NCBI RefSeq assembly: GCF_030936135.1
Contig: NC_082603.1
Span: 31,373,236 to 31,437,235 of the forward strand
DNA length: 64,000 nucleotides
Direction: 5' to 3'
Origin: Gavia stellata
Taxonomy: Eukaryota; Chordata; Aves; Gaviiformes; Gaviidae
Position numbers and translations under genes: made by a program
The notes under the pieces: generated by a model
Seen by the model: only the letters and a program-made list of their open reading frames with translations
Databases searched by the model: none
Told to the model about the DNA's origin: nothing
Shown: piece by piece, positions 12,701 to 26,700 of the stretch
How positions within the stretch are numbered: position 1 is the first letter of the stretch
How the letters are laid out: each line of letters starts with the position of its first letter

Positions 12701-15700
12701 AGGAGGTCATATCCTGGTTTTCCAGCAGAGGGGGAGATAGGATCACTTGTTCCACCACCGAGCCGCTTGTTCAGTCTTGCATTACTGGCATTAACGAGAC
12801 ATTTAAGAAAATGCATTATTATTGATCCCTGCATTCAAAAACCTAACACTTTCTTTTACTGGCCAGGATGAAGCATTGTTTAAGAGGAGCCAATGTTGGT
12901 ACCCATGCGGTTCCTTCAGAAGTTTCAAAATCAGCCCCATCGAAGCACTGTAGCAGTCAAGAAAATTAATGTAAAAGCCTTGCAATGTGTCAGGATTTTT
13001 ATCTGTCGAAGCTACAAGGTTTTCTCTGCAGTACAGCCCTGATCCCACAAACACTTCAGTGCATACTTCTTTTTTTAGCAATAAAGCCCATAAAATTGCT
13101 CATGCGCTTCAGGCTAAGTGTTTACTCTGGTAGAAGATGCTTTATCAGACCAGGTCACTGTTCACTGACACCAAATGAGCACTGGCATGTCCAGTGGTCA
13201 TCTTCTGGTCCTTAGGTGGACCTTTTCCACACCTCTCTGCAGCTACTGGGTTCAGTAACTGGGACACGTGCCTGATGCACATAAATGACACAGAGCTTTG
13301 TTGGTCCTTACAATGCACCACCTCACCGTGAGCTCTCAGTGACTGGAGAATTTAAGCCAGGGAGGAAGAACAGCTGAACCTCAGTAAATGAGATGGTGCA
13401 GAGAGGAAAAGTGTGTTGGCATTCGCAGCGACTGGTCAGCCCTGTTATCAGGACATGACCGCTGCCTGCAGTGTGGGACCATCACCGTGTTAGTGACCAC
13501 TCCTGCCAGCGCCTACAGGCAGTGTTTGCTGTCACCCCACTGACACGGAGGATGGTGACCAGGGTCAGGTACTTCCTGCAGCATCCTTTCCCTGCCCTGC
13601 AGTAATGCAGTGCACATGGGCATAAGGCCTTCAAGACTGCAGAAGCATCACCCAGCGCAGAGCATCTGCTCAGCAGCGTAAGCTATAGCAAACTCATTAC
13701 GTCTGTCTTATCCTTTTTAATACTTCTATTCGTGTCTTCCGTTTGCTATACCATAAAAAGCCATCTTCCAAATCGAAACCCTTCTCTTGAAGGTATCTGT
13801 GCTGGGATTTTGATTTTGAAGTTCAGACATGAAGACCTTGGTAACCAGCTTTGCTTCCTTGGCAAAACAGAAGTTATTTACCAAGCTCCTGTGCAGAGAA
13901 AGCTCTGCAGTGCTTGCAGAGAGGATGAGCTGAGAAAGCCCATGTGTGCTGTGAAAGCATGTGTGAAGTGGCGAACCTTCCAAGGGCAGACTTCCAATTG
14001 CTAGGCGTAGTTCCTTGTTCTTGCCATATCTAACATCTCTATAACCTCTGTACATTGCAATGATCTCTCTATTTTTTTAAAAAAGCACCCTACCCCTGAA
14101 TGAAAGGCTGTCTGCTCTGCACTTTTCCCTGGGGAACCACGAGAGAACAAACAGCACATGGCAGGTGCCAGTCACGTTGCTTAATGCACGACAGCAAGAA
14201 GCTCAGATACAGCTTTGGGGGTATGGTGTATCGAACAGAATAAAAAAAACAGCACTTAGATGCTCCGCCTTTAGATGTTCATGGTCTTCAGGTCAGGAAC
14301 AAAATTCAGATTTACAGTATTGCATGACTAATGTACTACAAAAAATTAGAATATTGGCATAAAAAAGGATGATTCTTTAAAGCAACTGCATCCCCTGCAG
14401 CAAAAACTATACAAATACACTAAAAAAAAAACCATATAAAGAAAGTACAAATGCAAACTGCTGGACAACACCAACATTATGTTAGGTCTTGTAATATAAC
14501 TTCACCCTGGAGCCAGGCTCGTGTAGGCAGCCACGTTGCCGGCTGTGCTGTTCAGGTGCTATTTAAAAGATCAATCCATTCTGCAGGCAGAAATTAATTC
14601 CCCTTGTTGGGCCAAACACATTTGAAGTGGAGACTTTTTGAACTGGAACAAAATCCTGTATTGCTATTAGAGAGAAGTGGGTGCCCAAGTTTGTTCACAC
14701 TGAGTTAATCTGCCCCTGATTTTAGCTACGTAAGAGTTGTAAATGAGGAGTTATATGTCTTCTGATTAGAAGTTGGCAGTCAAGGGTTCTTCGATGTTGG
14801 GGAAAAAGAGCTTTGTGGTGGGAATAGTCCCAAATGCAAACTCCCACCCAGGCTTTGCTGCAGTGAGCTCGCTGCTCAGCCCAGCCCACTCACAGCCCGT
14901 ATTTCCATGGGGTTGAAGAGCCCCAAGCCTTCAGTTCACGGCTCGTCATCCTGAAGGTGACTGCATCGCTATCGACAGCGCGGCTGGCATTGCAAGCCAG
15001 AGGTTCAGAGAGTTAATTCGGGTTTAGAGGCAAGGATCCAACACACATTTTAGACAAGTTCAATTCATAACGTTATAAATGGAACCATAACTTTTATCTA
15101 CATCACTTTTGGAACAGAACACCTTCGAGAAAGGTTCTTTAATTTCACCTCTAACGTGGTGTGCCTCGCTTGCCACTTAAATCTCTCTCGCACGCCTCCC
15201 CCCCAGACGACCTCGCCTATCAGGGCGAAATTGTTGTTGTGCCTGATTGCACAAACCAGCCCAGCCTTTTGCCTGGGAGATGTGCCACAAATAACTTTCA
15301 TTTTATATATGGTGTGTTTCTGATGCTGCTATCAGAAAAGAAAAGATATAATGCTTCGACAGTCCTGCTTAGATGCTGAGGAGGCACTTGCGTGTGCAAA
15401 GCAGCCGTTTATATCACAGGGCAGCAGAAGTTTGGAAGATTTGGAAGAAGACAGATTTGGCCGACGGCCAGAGAGGCTCCCGCCATAGGGACAGTGGGGT
15501 CCATCCCCACCAGACTTCTCTAAGCATTGCTAAAACCTTTTTATGTCATTCTGTCTTAACAGCAACAAGCAGAGAGGCTGTAATGTGTAATAGGGAGGTA
15601 ACGATGGGGATCGCCTTAGGCCAGTTTCAACCCCCTGCTTTTCTCCTGGGCAAAAGCAATTTAGGTTTAATAGTATATTAAAAAAAAAAAAAAATTAAAC

Positions 15701-17627
15701 CCCTTATTTGGGTTGTTCTTGTGTAGGCAAAGAGAGGAGAAGGACTTTCTGAACTCATCTGAAGTACATTAGTAGGTAAGGGATTACATTAACATACTCT
15801 CGAAGGTCACAGAATGGCAGTTTTCATTTCATTTCACTGCAGAGTTTACCCATGTGCTACATTTCTTCGTGTTTAGCAAAGACAAGCCCCAGGGTCATTC
15901 TGAACTTTAATTACATTAAAATAACATGGTAAGAGGTCCTTTTATTTTGATAATTCACAATACCAGCTATTGAAATTAGCTTTGCAATTAATTTGGGAAA
16001 TACACAAAGTGACACTTCTATCCCAGTCTTTTGTGGACAGAGGACAATTCACTGTCTGCTTAATAGCTGTAATAGCCCAAGACCAGATTTTCCTACAATA
16101 ATTATAATTTCTCTTGAATTTATTGAGGTTCAAGCTTCCGGTTGTCTGCTGGGAACACTTCATTTATGCATGAAGCATCTCATCCCACTTATGCAGAAGA
16201 AAAGCAGGGAGATGCAGACACTTGTTCGAACAGAATAGTCTCCATAGATGTCTTACACTTTTTTTTTTTTTAACTAATATCTAATGAGGTTATAAATTCC
16301 TTTTGCGTTTTTCTGCCTGCCCAGGAGCACTCAGGGGAATTTTGCAGACTATATGCAAGCTCGAGGAAACAGCTATGGGGCAACTTGGGCTATAGCATGA
16401 CCAAGTGTCTTTCAGTGGCCATTTTTTGTTTCTTCCAACACAGGAAAACTAAATATTCTCATCTTGTAACTATTATCTTAATAATAAATAACCCATGGTG
16501 ATCTTGCTTTGGGTGGTATTGCTTTCTTATGTGTGGAGACATTATGATTATGAAAAGCAAATCCTTCATTTGATCCCTCTCCATCCATACTGCTTCCCAG
16601 GCAGATAACCTAAGCTTTATCCAGCTAGAATTGTTAATATTCCAAACAGTGAGTCAAATATAAAAGTCCCAATTAGCATATGAAAAAACATATATTTTTA
16701 TATTGCTATGCATGATCAAAGTGTGAAGACGGGCACGCTGCAGCACTGGAGATGTTCAAGGAACGTGTGGATGTGGCATTGCGGGACACGGTTTAGTCGG
16801 CACGGTGGTGTTGGGTTGATGGTTGGACTTTATGATCTTACAGGTCTTTTCCAACCTTAATGATTCTGTGATTCTGTGCACATCCACTACTTCTGTGTTA
16901 CGATCCCAACCAGCTAAAAGCATTAGAGCCACTGCCACAGATGGGTTCACACAGCCACAGCTTATGGGATAGGACACAATTTCAGATTTAGGGGGTATCA
17001 TCTTCCTCAACCCAAATCGCTTTAGAAAACAAAGGTTTAGATTCTTGTGTTGCAGTGACTGTGTAGGGCCATCCAAAAGCCAGGTGATAATTCACATCAG
17101 CTTTGGAGATGGGACACTATGGCAATGGGAAGAAGCTGAACTGACATTTCCTTGACATATTGGGAAGGCACGTGTTCCTCATAACACAATTTTATAATAA
17201 TCTTCAATTTGCTGTACTGGGAAGCTTTTCCGCCCCGGTCAGCGACCAGACGCACCAAAATTGCAGTTAAGTCACTGTGGGAAATAAAATGAGTTTCCTC
17301 CTCCTTCAAATTAAAAGGAGGGTGCAGGCTGGACAAGAAGCACGCTGCTGCAATAGGACTTGATTGACTTTAATGTGGAAACAGTTGCACAGTTTAATAT
17401 ATTCCCTTGCCAGAAAACTGGGAATTTGTTTCCGAAAGGGCAAAGGCCTCCGGGATGTGTCCTGATTCTTTGTGGTTTGATCTGTGCTGTTGTCAATGAT
17501 TTACCGCAGCGTTTTGGAGGCCGGTGGGCTCTGTGCTTTTTCTAGCAGTGCTTGCCCCACGGCATCCTGAAGCCTAAAGCTTTTGTTTGCAGCTAATCTA
17601 TAGCAAACATTTACATATGGAAAAACA
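9751..17627. other. Spacer between FYB2 and C8A (divergent starts)
   Basis: About 7.9 kb between the proposed FYB2 promoter and the C8A start codon. It holds a CR1 3' remnant at 16736-16878 and short A-runs near 10.93 kb and 15.68 kb. The C8A promoter must lie at its right end, but I see no convincing TATA box or liver-factor site. The open frames show no recognisable domain. Confidence 0.55.
16736..16878 (+). mobile_element. CR1 LINE 3'-end remnant
   Basis: About 140 bp matching the 3' end of CR1 on the plus strand. The last coding residues of CR1 ORF2 (roughly L-E-M-F-K-E-R-V-D-V-A-L-R-D-T-V, then a stop) are followed by the 3' UTR and a terminal ATGATTCTGTGATTCTGTG repeat. The same end sequence closes the longer copy at 55.9 kb. 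The copy is extremely 5'-truncated, which is usual for CR1. It ends about 750 bp upstream of the C8A start codon. Confidence 0.88.
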
Positions 17628-17746
17628 ATGCAGTGGAGCCTGTGTCAGCTTTCTCCTCTAATTCTCTCTATATGCTCACTGGTTTTAATGGCACATCAGG
17701 CCACGGCTACAGCACGCAGGGAGCTTGAGGCATTACCTTCCCAGAG
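17628..17746 (+). CDS. C8A: C8A exon 1: signal peptide and propeptide start
   Basis: The ATG at 17628 follows AAAACA, an A at -3. It opens 39 codons plus two bases, ending in AG|GTAAGT, a near-consensus donor. The peptide starts M-Q-W-S-L-C-Q-L and has a hydrophobic core around [10 protein letters not shown], then A-T-A, a plausible signal cleavage point. Phase 2 at the donor is exactly what exon 2 needs. It was found by searching for a hydrophobic ATG exon with that phase, so it is well supported but not by direct residue similarity. A TTTGTTTGCAG acceptor-like sequence at 17582-17592 might join a 5' UTR exon. Confidence 0.82.
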
Positions 17747-20700
17747 GTAAGTCTGTTCCCCCCCCAACTTCACATATAGAATTACGGGCAGGTCAGTCAG
17801 CCCATCAATTTTGTCCTGACTTAAGGCATGTACACACTGTGCTTTCTGTAAACAGCTATCAGAAGGAAAAAATACTGGCACGTGTCCAAAGCCCAATCTA
17901 GGCATCGTAGTTCCTTCTTATATGAACTGTTTGCACAATGGTTTTTCTTTTACAGATGATGATTAAGCCTTCTTAGACTTCCTTACAAAAGTTACCATAC
18001 TGGGTCTGGGCACTTCGAATGAATTCCATATACAGGATGATTTACAAGTGAATACTTTTCATCTTCTTTTTCATTGTAATTATTTTGCATTTGACAATGT
18101 GAAGTCAACAAGTGCATGTTTATAACCCAGTTTTCAATCCAAGCCAGATCCTCATACCTCTATTTTTTTCCCCTGAACAATATTATTAACCTATAGGAGT
18201 GTTGTTTAGGCTTTGAAGGAAGGGAATAAACAAGTTAGTTACCTTTTTCTAAAGCTATAGTGTCATGATAGGAAAATGGTTGGATTTTTTTTTTCTACAG
18301 CTATTAATTTTAGGCTTGTTCTAAAGACAAATATGATTTAGAAGGATCAAAAAAGGTATCAGTGATAATTGGAATGTGTAGACAAGGAGAAGGCAGAAAG
18401 GAAAAAATGTGGTAGTGATACACTTAATTATGAAGGCTTATTCCAATAATCCCTTTTGAAAATGAACAAAGACGAGATTTTTGATGTTTGATGAACTTAT
18501 CAAACAAGGCAGAATAATGAAGAGGTAAATGTAAAATCCAATCGAAGGTGAGCCAATTAAGTACTTTGTGAAGTGCTGAAGGATACAGCCCACAAATCCT
18601 CCTGTCAGAGCGAAAAGGCATCAATACATGCGTGTCCTCCAGCTCCATGTTTGTCTGCAGGCTCCTGTTGTTTTCCTGGAGACACGGTGGCTTTTTATCT
18701 CATGTGCTGATCTGCATCCACGGGCTCCCATGTTGAGCTGTTGCAGCTTTCATTTAGTAGTCTCTCTTCTACAGCCTCTGATGAATCCCCAATGTGCTCC
18801 GTACCTCTGCTAATGATCAATATTTCTCTTTGGACTGCAGACTCCTAAGTAAAACAGACTGCTCATTAGTTAATAATAATAATATTTAATTAATAATAAT
18901 AACTAATAACAACAACAACAATAATAACAATAATAATAATTATAATAATGATGATGTTTGGGCTCAGAATAACCTCTCAAAATGCTTAGAAGGCTGTGGC
19001 AAACAGAGTTGTACTGACATGCTACAGATTGCTCCTCAAGACAAAGAAACACATTATACAAATAAAGATTGTAGAAGTAGGGATGGAAATAGAGATCATA
19101 ACAACTGGGCTGGGGTGGCAAGAGAAGTATTTTCTTGCTGTTGGATAATGATATTCACTGTAGGCACAGAAAGTCTGATCCAAGGGCCATTGAGATACAG
19201 CACCCTTGCTATTTTCTGCTTTTATACTCTTCCTTTAGTTTTTTCCCCTCTTCTCAGAATTTATGTATTTCCTTTTAGAAAGAGTCAACCAACAAATACC
19301 CATGGTCAACACGGCTTTGTACCATGTCTTCTCAGCACTGTTGGTGCAGCCATTCCCACCACTCCGCAAAGCCCATGGGAATCAGACCCTGATTTCATAC
19401 TTGTCAGGAAAAATACTGACCATGAGCTCACAATGGTGTAAAAAAAAGTGAAATCAACAGATTTCAGAAAAGGCCCAGGTGATAAACATCACTACTTCTG
19501 GAGTTTGTGACGTGCTTCTGAGAAGAAAGCAAAGAAGAAGCCTTTCCTTAAAACCTGTCTCTTTTCGACACACCTTCTGTTTACTCAGTGTGGTCTTATA
19601 TATATGATGTATACATCTTTTCTTGCAACTACCTATTGGAAGGGGCTAGGATCTCTTGGGAGAGCAGAAAACCCAAGACAAAATCCTCAGGTCCTGCACC
19701 TGCTGCCCCTGACCAATTCTGATGGGGGAATACTTGGACAGGGTATCTCGGATAGTACAGCCCCCCCTGCTAAGGGATGCTTCCCGTTTCCTTCAAAATA
19801 GGTTTCTGGTGGGAAAACACACACACAGATCATTTTCTCCCTGCTAGCCTCCAGCCCTCCTTAAAACAGACCTTCAAAGACCTTAGACCGCTATCTCTTC
19901 CGCTCCTTAGAAGAAGCAGCAGAGATGTTAATTCTCCAGCTCCTGTCGACTGTCAGCTGAGCCAGTGGTCAGAGTGGACTGATTGCTTTCCTTGCCAAGA
20001 GAAAAAAGTAAGACTGCACCATAATGTATTCATTTATCTTCAGATGTGTCTGTGATGAGGATGTACACACATTAATTATATATATTATACATATTCATCA
20101 TTCTGAAGCATCCAGTAAACTCATCCAAATATGATGGAGATGCTCCTCTACTAGAGAGGCTCTTACTCACCCGGGTGTAAATTGGGGAATAAATTCGTTT
20201 AAGGCAGCAGAACAGCAAAATGCGAAATCAAGGCAAATGGTGGAAGAATCAGGCCAGAATATTTGCCCAAGACTTTCTTCCTTTTCTATCTCAGATTTAA
20301 TTAAGTATCCCCTGATTCTTAATGCAAATATTCCAATGAAAAGAAATTAGAAGCAGCCTTCATTCATCAGCTCCTGTTCTCAATTTTTTATATCATTTCA
20401 CATATGTCTTCATAATTCAAGAATTTATTTTCAAATACCTGACATAATTTTGCTTTCTACTGAGTTTATATCCCTGCATTCTTTATTCCTGTGCTTATAA
20501 TCAGTAAATGACTTTTGGCTCTTCTCCCTTTCCTTCCCCCCCCTGCCCCTAGTTTAAAGAGCAGCAATTCTCATTAATAATCCATCAGAAATGTTGCAGG
20601 ATCAGTGCTGTAATTAGTGTCTGTGTCCATCTGAGACTGTTATATTCCAGGACAAAGCATGTGTGACTGGAAAAACTCCATATTATTTCCAAGGTATAAA

Positions 20701-23700
20701 ATAGGGAAGATATTTTTAAAAACAGTCCTTTCAGCCCCCCCAAAATTCACTTGTACGAACTTCAAGCAAATCTCCTCAGCTCCCACCTTTCTGCTGACTC
20801 TCCTTCTCCATTTATCACCTGCAAAGTCTGTGGACTACACAGAAAAATAACAATATAGATAAAAGCGATAGTTTTAATTGATTTATAGCCTGTGGAGGTG
20901 ATGTCTCTGGGGGATACAAGTTAGGTGGTGGTGGTGTTTTTCTCTCTTGTGCGGTTCAGCACCGGTACCGGAGGCTGGTGCAGCCGGCGGGGTTCGCGGG
21001 GCGGCGATGCGCGGGGCACCTCTGGGGCGAGCAAGCTTGCCGTGCCGAGACGACGTGTGTTGGACCCCCCAGCTGCGGGAAGGACTTTCGGTGCGAGGAA
21101 ACAGGTGAGTGAACTGGGCACAAACTCTTGCCAAGAAGGTTTTTGTCCTGGCTGGACAGACCTGGGATGAGTTCAGTCCCCTGCCACGGGCAGAGCTTTG
21201 CCAAAATGCGTTCAGCCCAGCCGGCAGAATGGTGAACCAGTGCAAGAGAAAGCAGGAAATTTCCCCATCTTTGTTTTTTTCCCCACTTTTACAGAAATCC
21301 ATTCACGTTACGCTTAGATTTGGATAGAAAAGAAGGCTGTGCGACATGGAAAAGGTTAATTTTTCAATGTAACAAAGAGAGTAGAAATATTCTGCTCCAA
21401 CTGCTGTGCTACGTGCTCACACTCCCCTCCATGGGCACCACCGCTCCCACAACACACCACTTTCTCCCCCTGCAAAAGACATAGTTCAATCATGAATCCA
21501 ACTAGCAATCTGTTGGGGTGATTTATTTATTTTTAGCCATCCCCAGCTCTGAGGATTAGGTTACAATACGGCTGTTCTCTGAAAGTTTGACTAGCCTTGA
21601 CGGATTTTTGTTTTTACACAAGTGGCTCAAACTCCCATCTTGAGCATTTAATGAAAATCCTATTGAAATTTAGAAAAAAATGTGCACCAGCTCTGTGACC
21701 AGCTCATCAGCTGGAGCAGGTCGTCACCGCTCCATTGAGGCAAGTGCGTTGATTCCTGCCCAAATATCATGTCATAGCGTTCTCACTCCCAGAAGCAAAA
21801 GCACTTTCAAGTTGCCCTTCCTGCACGCATCCATTCTTGAACTATAAATAATTATTGCAATACGCTTCCCAAACACCTCCTGCAATGGGAAGAGGAAAAA
21901 CTGCACTTTGACCAGACAGAGCTGACTTCCCTAAGCCAAGTAGAGAAGCTATTGCTTCCTGTAGCTCCCTTCCAAAAGCATGATTGTAGATAATAAAATC
22001 AGGCCAGTGAGGTGACCTCTACTCGATTCCCATCCCATGGGAGCCCAAGGGAGCGGCTGGCTTGGACTCCAAGCTATGCTCGCTCCAGGTTGCAAAGGAA
22101 AACCTCCCCCCAAGGAGCTGGGAAAAGCAAGCTCCCAACGGAAAAGCGCTGTGTTTAACAGCCAGGGTGACTTCTCTTAGCCCTGAGATGTGGGTGGAAA
22201 ACAACACAATCAATCAGTGCAAGCTCCAGCAAGGTTTTCTGAAGGATGGATAAGCGTTCACCTGTACCTGTGCACTTCAGGTCGCTGTATTAAACGGCAT
22301 CTTGTGTGCAACGGAGAGCCAGACTGCCGAGATGGGTCTGATGAGGATAACTGTGAGGATGAAGATATTGAAAGCCCTTGTGAACATCTGTTTCCAATCC
22401 CAGGGTCTGAAAAAGCAGCCCAAGGGTGAGTAATTAATCAATAGCTGCTACTCTCACAATCAAAACAGGATTAAGTTTTTTATATTGCTCTTCCTTCGTA
22501 ATAGCAGCGCTCCATGAATTGATAGGGTGCTGTACAAAACCCGAAAGAGAGCTACTGTCCCATCCGACCGTGGGTAGCAATGAGGGAGGCAGGAGTGTTC
22601 ATCCCAGCTCTTATTTCAAATTCTGTCTCAAATTTACTATCTGACCTTGGTGTCTCTCAGCCATTCTGTGCTTGTGAGTGTCCTTTCTATGCTCATGTAA
22701 AAATATATCCCACTTCTCTGAGTCCAGTTATCTTACAACTTTCTCCAGCTGATAAAAGCAATATATTAAAGGAAACAGTAGACGTTGGAGATGCAGCATC
22801 CTGGTGGCGTTCATCCTTAAGGAGGAGATTTAACTCCAGGATTTAGGATTTCAGAGCACAGATTCAAGGCAGAGAGCCTGAGCTCCACATGAATACGTGC
22901 AGGGTAAATACACCTAGCCATGAAAATGTTTTGCTGTGTTCAGTTTCAAATTTTGGTTAGGTAATACATGCAAAGGAGGAATCCAGAACCAGTTTAAAGG
23001 TAAACTGTCTGTTGTGACATCTTTGTTTTAAATCTTGTGTTTTAACCAAGATACTGCTTAGTTTCACTTGGAGAACATGGGCTACAGTCTGAGAAGGTAG
23101 TCACCTATTAGATAACTTTCCCCATCAGCTTGATCTGATGTTCTCTGGAGTCCTTGAAATAAATGTCTCTCTGGTCCAGGGCCTGGGAGAGTCCATCAAA
23201 AGTTTTTCAAGACATATATTAATTTTCACTGAGCACCCCATTTAATACTGCTCTCTGATGTGTTTCTCCCGCAGAACACACAAAAGCAATAGCATTTACT
23301 ATCTTAGTCTTAAAGACAGTTCCCTGTTGTGAGGAGCAATGCTGCTGTCTACTTTGAATAATGCTTTCATTTGGGGCCACGCAATTGCAGGGAATATTAA
23401 GTGACAGGCGGGATTTCAGAGGGCAGCAGCTGTGGTGGCTGGAGAGCAGGAAGAAAGAGGCGTGAAGAAATAATAAGCGAGAGACTTGGCAAAGCACAAG
23501 CAGACTGCAAGTCTAGGGAGGGTGCTAACTCGCCTGAGAAATGGGACCATTATTAAAAGGAAGGAGATGAAATAAAGATAGAAAACAATTACAGGGAATG
23601 CCAGAAAACACTTTGTGACAGTGAGATGCATTAGGCTGCAAGAGACTCATGGGGGACCTGGAGGAATTCCAGGACTTTGAGACTTCATAACTACTTGCCA

Positions 23701-26700
23701 GGATGGACTGGACAATTTAACTGATTTCTTCCATCTCCAGCATATGAGTCCAAAGCAATGTCTTGGAAATAAAATGGCTGTTTGTCTCCTGTTAGCTTTG
23801 GGAGGGAGATAGCAAGAAGAACAGCCCCAAACCTTATATTTTAGGTGCTATCCAAATTCAAAGTCAGAGATAGATAGATAACAGGAGAACAGGACAGTGA
23901 CAGAGACTGTTGGGAAAATAAAGCAGGAGCTATGAATAACTTTCTGAATGCTATTTCTTTCCAAGATACAATATCCTAACACAGGAAGAGAGCCAGTACA
24001 TATATGATCCTAATTTTTTTGGAGGCCACTGTGAATATGTCTACAATGGAGAGTGGCGGGAGCTGAAGTACGATGCTGCATGTGAACATCTGTACTATGG
24101 AGATGACGAGAAGTATTTCCGTAAACCTTACAACTTTCACATATACCAATTCCTAGTAAGTCAAATTTAGCAATGTTTTCCCAGCTAAAAGCCAAGTTTC
24201 CTATAAAGACATTACGTACATTTTATCATTCACTATAGGTTGTCTTTCAAGGTACCTTTCTCCAGCTGTCCCCAAGACAAAAGGCAATATATGATATAAA
24301 TGCTGTTTTATGGCACATCAAGGAACTAACATGCTTTATGACCCAGGCATCCCCACTGCTTACTCTGGCCTAGTCAGAGCCAAGAGAAATGGGTTTTCTT
24401 TAAATTCTGCTATTAATGAGCTGTAGAGCTTGCGTAATCCATTTGCCTCACTACGGATGAAGTTGGCCATGTGTAAAACGGGAAGGATGCTAGTGGTTCA
24501 AACTTGGAAAGCATTTTAAGTCTACGGCATGGCTACAAGGGACATAAATCCAAATTCTGAGCGAGACAAAGATCCTGAAAACCATCACCACATATCACAA
24601 TGTCTATACACTGGGGGGCAGGGGTGGTGGTGTCACATCTGATGTTGGATACTGAACTAAGTAGAGGAGGGATTCAAGCTGGGTCTCCCATGTCATAAGT
24701 GGGTGCCCTGGCCACACTGTTAACCAATTATCATGCTTTTTGACATGAATGAATGAAACAGGCATTATTCCAGGGGAATATTACAGCCACTGGCTCAACG
24801 CAAGTGGCTTTCATGTCCTCCCAGCAGGCAGACTCCGCTGTGCCCCTTAGTCCCCAGTTTGTACCCAGACAGACCCACCACACAGACCACATTTTCTCCT
24901 CCCCTTTATATGCTGCTAGCAGTGAAAGGACATCTGCACTATGGTCAGGCACTGAGGGATGCTTGACCATGCCCCATATGCATCTTGATTTAGGAGCTTC
25001 TACCCAACAGGGTCTAAGAAGTCACTGATGACAATGTGAGATGGTTTTTTTTCAGTGTTGGTAATTTAGCCAGCTTTTTATAGAGATAGCAAATGACACA
25101 GCCCAGATTCAGCAAGGCTGCTCAATTCCACACGCTGGCAAAGTAGAGCTGTCGAGAAAAAGGTCACTTCTCTAAAACACAGGCAAAATAATGTTTGTTT
25201 TTTAGCGTTGCCATTTCAAGTGGCTGGATCACCGTTGTTGAATTTTTTTCCTAAATAAATTCATCCAGAAGCAGTCTGGAGAGAAAAAATTCACTCAAAA
25301 TCGTTTGGATTTGGCAGAGCTGTAAGGAACTGGAAGGAAGGTTTTATAGTGTGAAGTGTCAAGCTAGCTTAATAGGCACTATTACCAACTCTGCCTGTGA
25401 TGGTACTGCTTTGAGTGGCTAAACACAAACCTTTCCCCTGCCTGGACATGGATGAAGCAAAATGCATGGCTTTATGCACATTTCTCACATATTTCCAAAT
25501 GAAACGGCATGTGACTAAATTCTTCATTTTACATTCACTGAATTCAGTGTTGGTGCTGTCAGGAGCATCACGGGCTTCAACAGAGGCACCATCAGCTCCC
25601 TAAAGAAATAGAGATTAAAAAGGAAGGGAAGTACTTGAAAAATTAAAGTCTGCTCCTTTCTCTTTAGGCTCATGCCGATTCTGGATTCACTTTTGAGTTT
25701 TATGATGATTCAAAGGATCTGCTTGATGCCCTTAAAAGTGATAAATCCAGAACAAAAGGCTTTACCATTGGAATTGGGCCTGGAGAATCAGCTTTCCAGT
25801 TAGACTTGGGCTTCACTTTATCAGGTGGCAAAGGATCCCTGAAGAATTTCACGCAGTACACTGCAAAGGTAAAAAAAAATTAAATCAATGACGCATATGC
25901 TCCAATCATGTCATCTGTGCATTGCATGGGCTGGCTGTAACTTATGTCAGTTTAGTCTCTCAATTGCATTTTTTAACACATAGTAATTGTACCTTAATTT
26001 GTTCATGTAATTGCAAATGTATGATCGTTAGTAATCCTGTTTGTTGTTCTTATTACATTTTAGCAAATAGGGAGTGGGAATAAAATTGAATTACGAAGTA
26101 CCACAACACATGTCATCTCACCCCATCCTGTTTCATGGCTACATTAAGCACGTAAATAAAAAAATGCTTAAAATGATGATGAGGGAGGAGGAAATATCAA
26201 GATGTTGATCAAAACAGTTGTCCTCAGGGAACGATCTCCAGTAGCAAATATATCTTGTTCAAATTAATACAAGCTGCCTTATGATGGGGAAATACGCTAC
26301 TTTTTACAGGAGGTTAAAATACCATGCTGAAAAGAGAGTACCTGATAATAGGGTGTATTTCTCACAGTGAGTTTACATCACAGACTAGCTGTGACGGCCC
26401 CTTTCCAATCTAATAACAGGAATGCTGGTATTTCCCACATTTACCGTGCCCCGTCTCCACTTCTCCTGCGGCTGCTGACAGAAAACAATAAAGAAGAATT
26501 ACTTTGATGGTGTTCTGAGTTGAAATGCCCCTAAAAGCTGTTGGAAATTGGCACCATTTTAGTATTTACTGTGCCCTTGTCTAGACTCACACAATGTTTG
26601 CAGCTAAACAATGATCTATTATTGGAGGAATCATTTAAAGGGCTGTTCTGGTTGCACCAGAGCCTTGTGCGGGGCAACGACCAATCTAGAAGAGGAGTCA

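Noticed and set aside
18628..18687. Alternative C8A first exon starting M-R-V-L-Q-L and ending at a phase-2 GT
   Set aside because: The phase fits, but the donor (ACACG|GTGGCT) is weak and the peptide is a poor signal sequence. The exon at 17628-17746 is better on both counts.
20659..20850. Short plus-strand open frame just upstream of C8A exon 3
   Set aside because: It lies within C8A intron 2, has no similarity to the TSP1 region, and exon 2 joins exon 3 perfectly without it.
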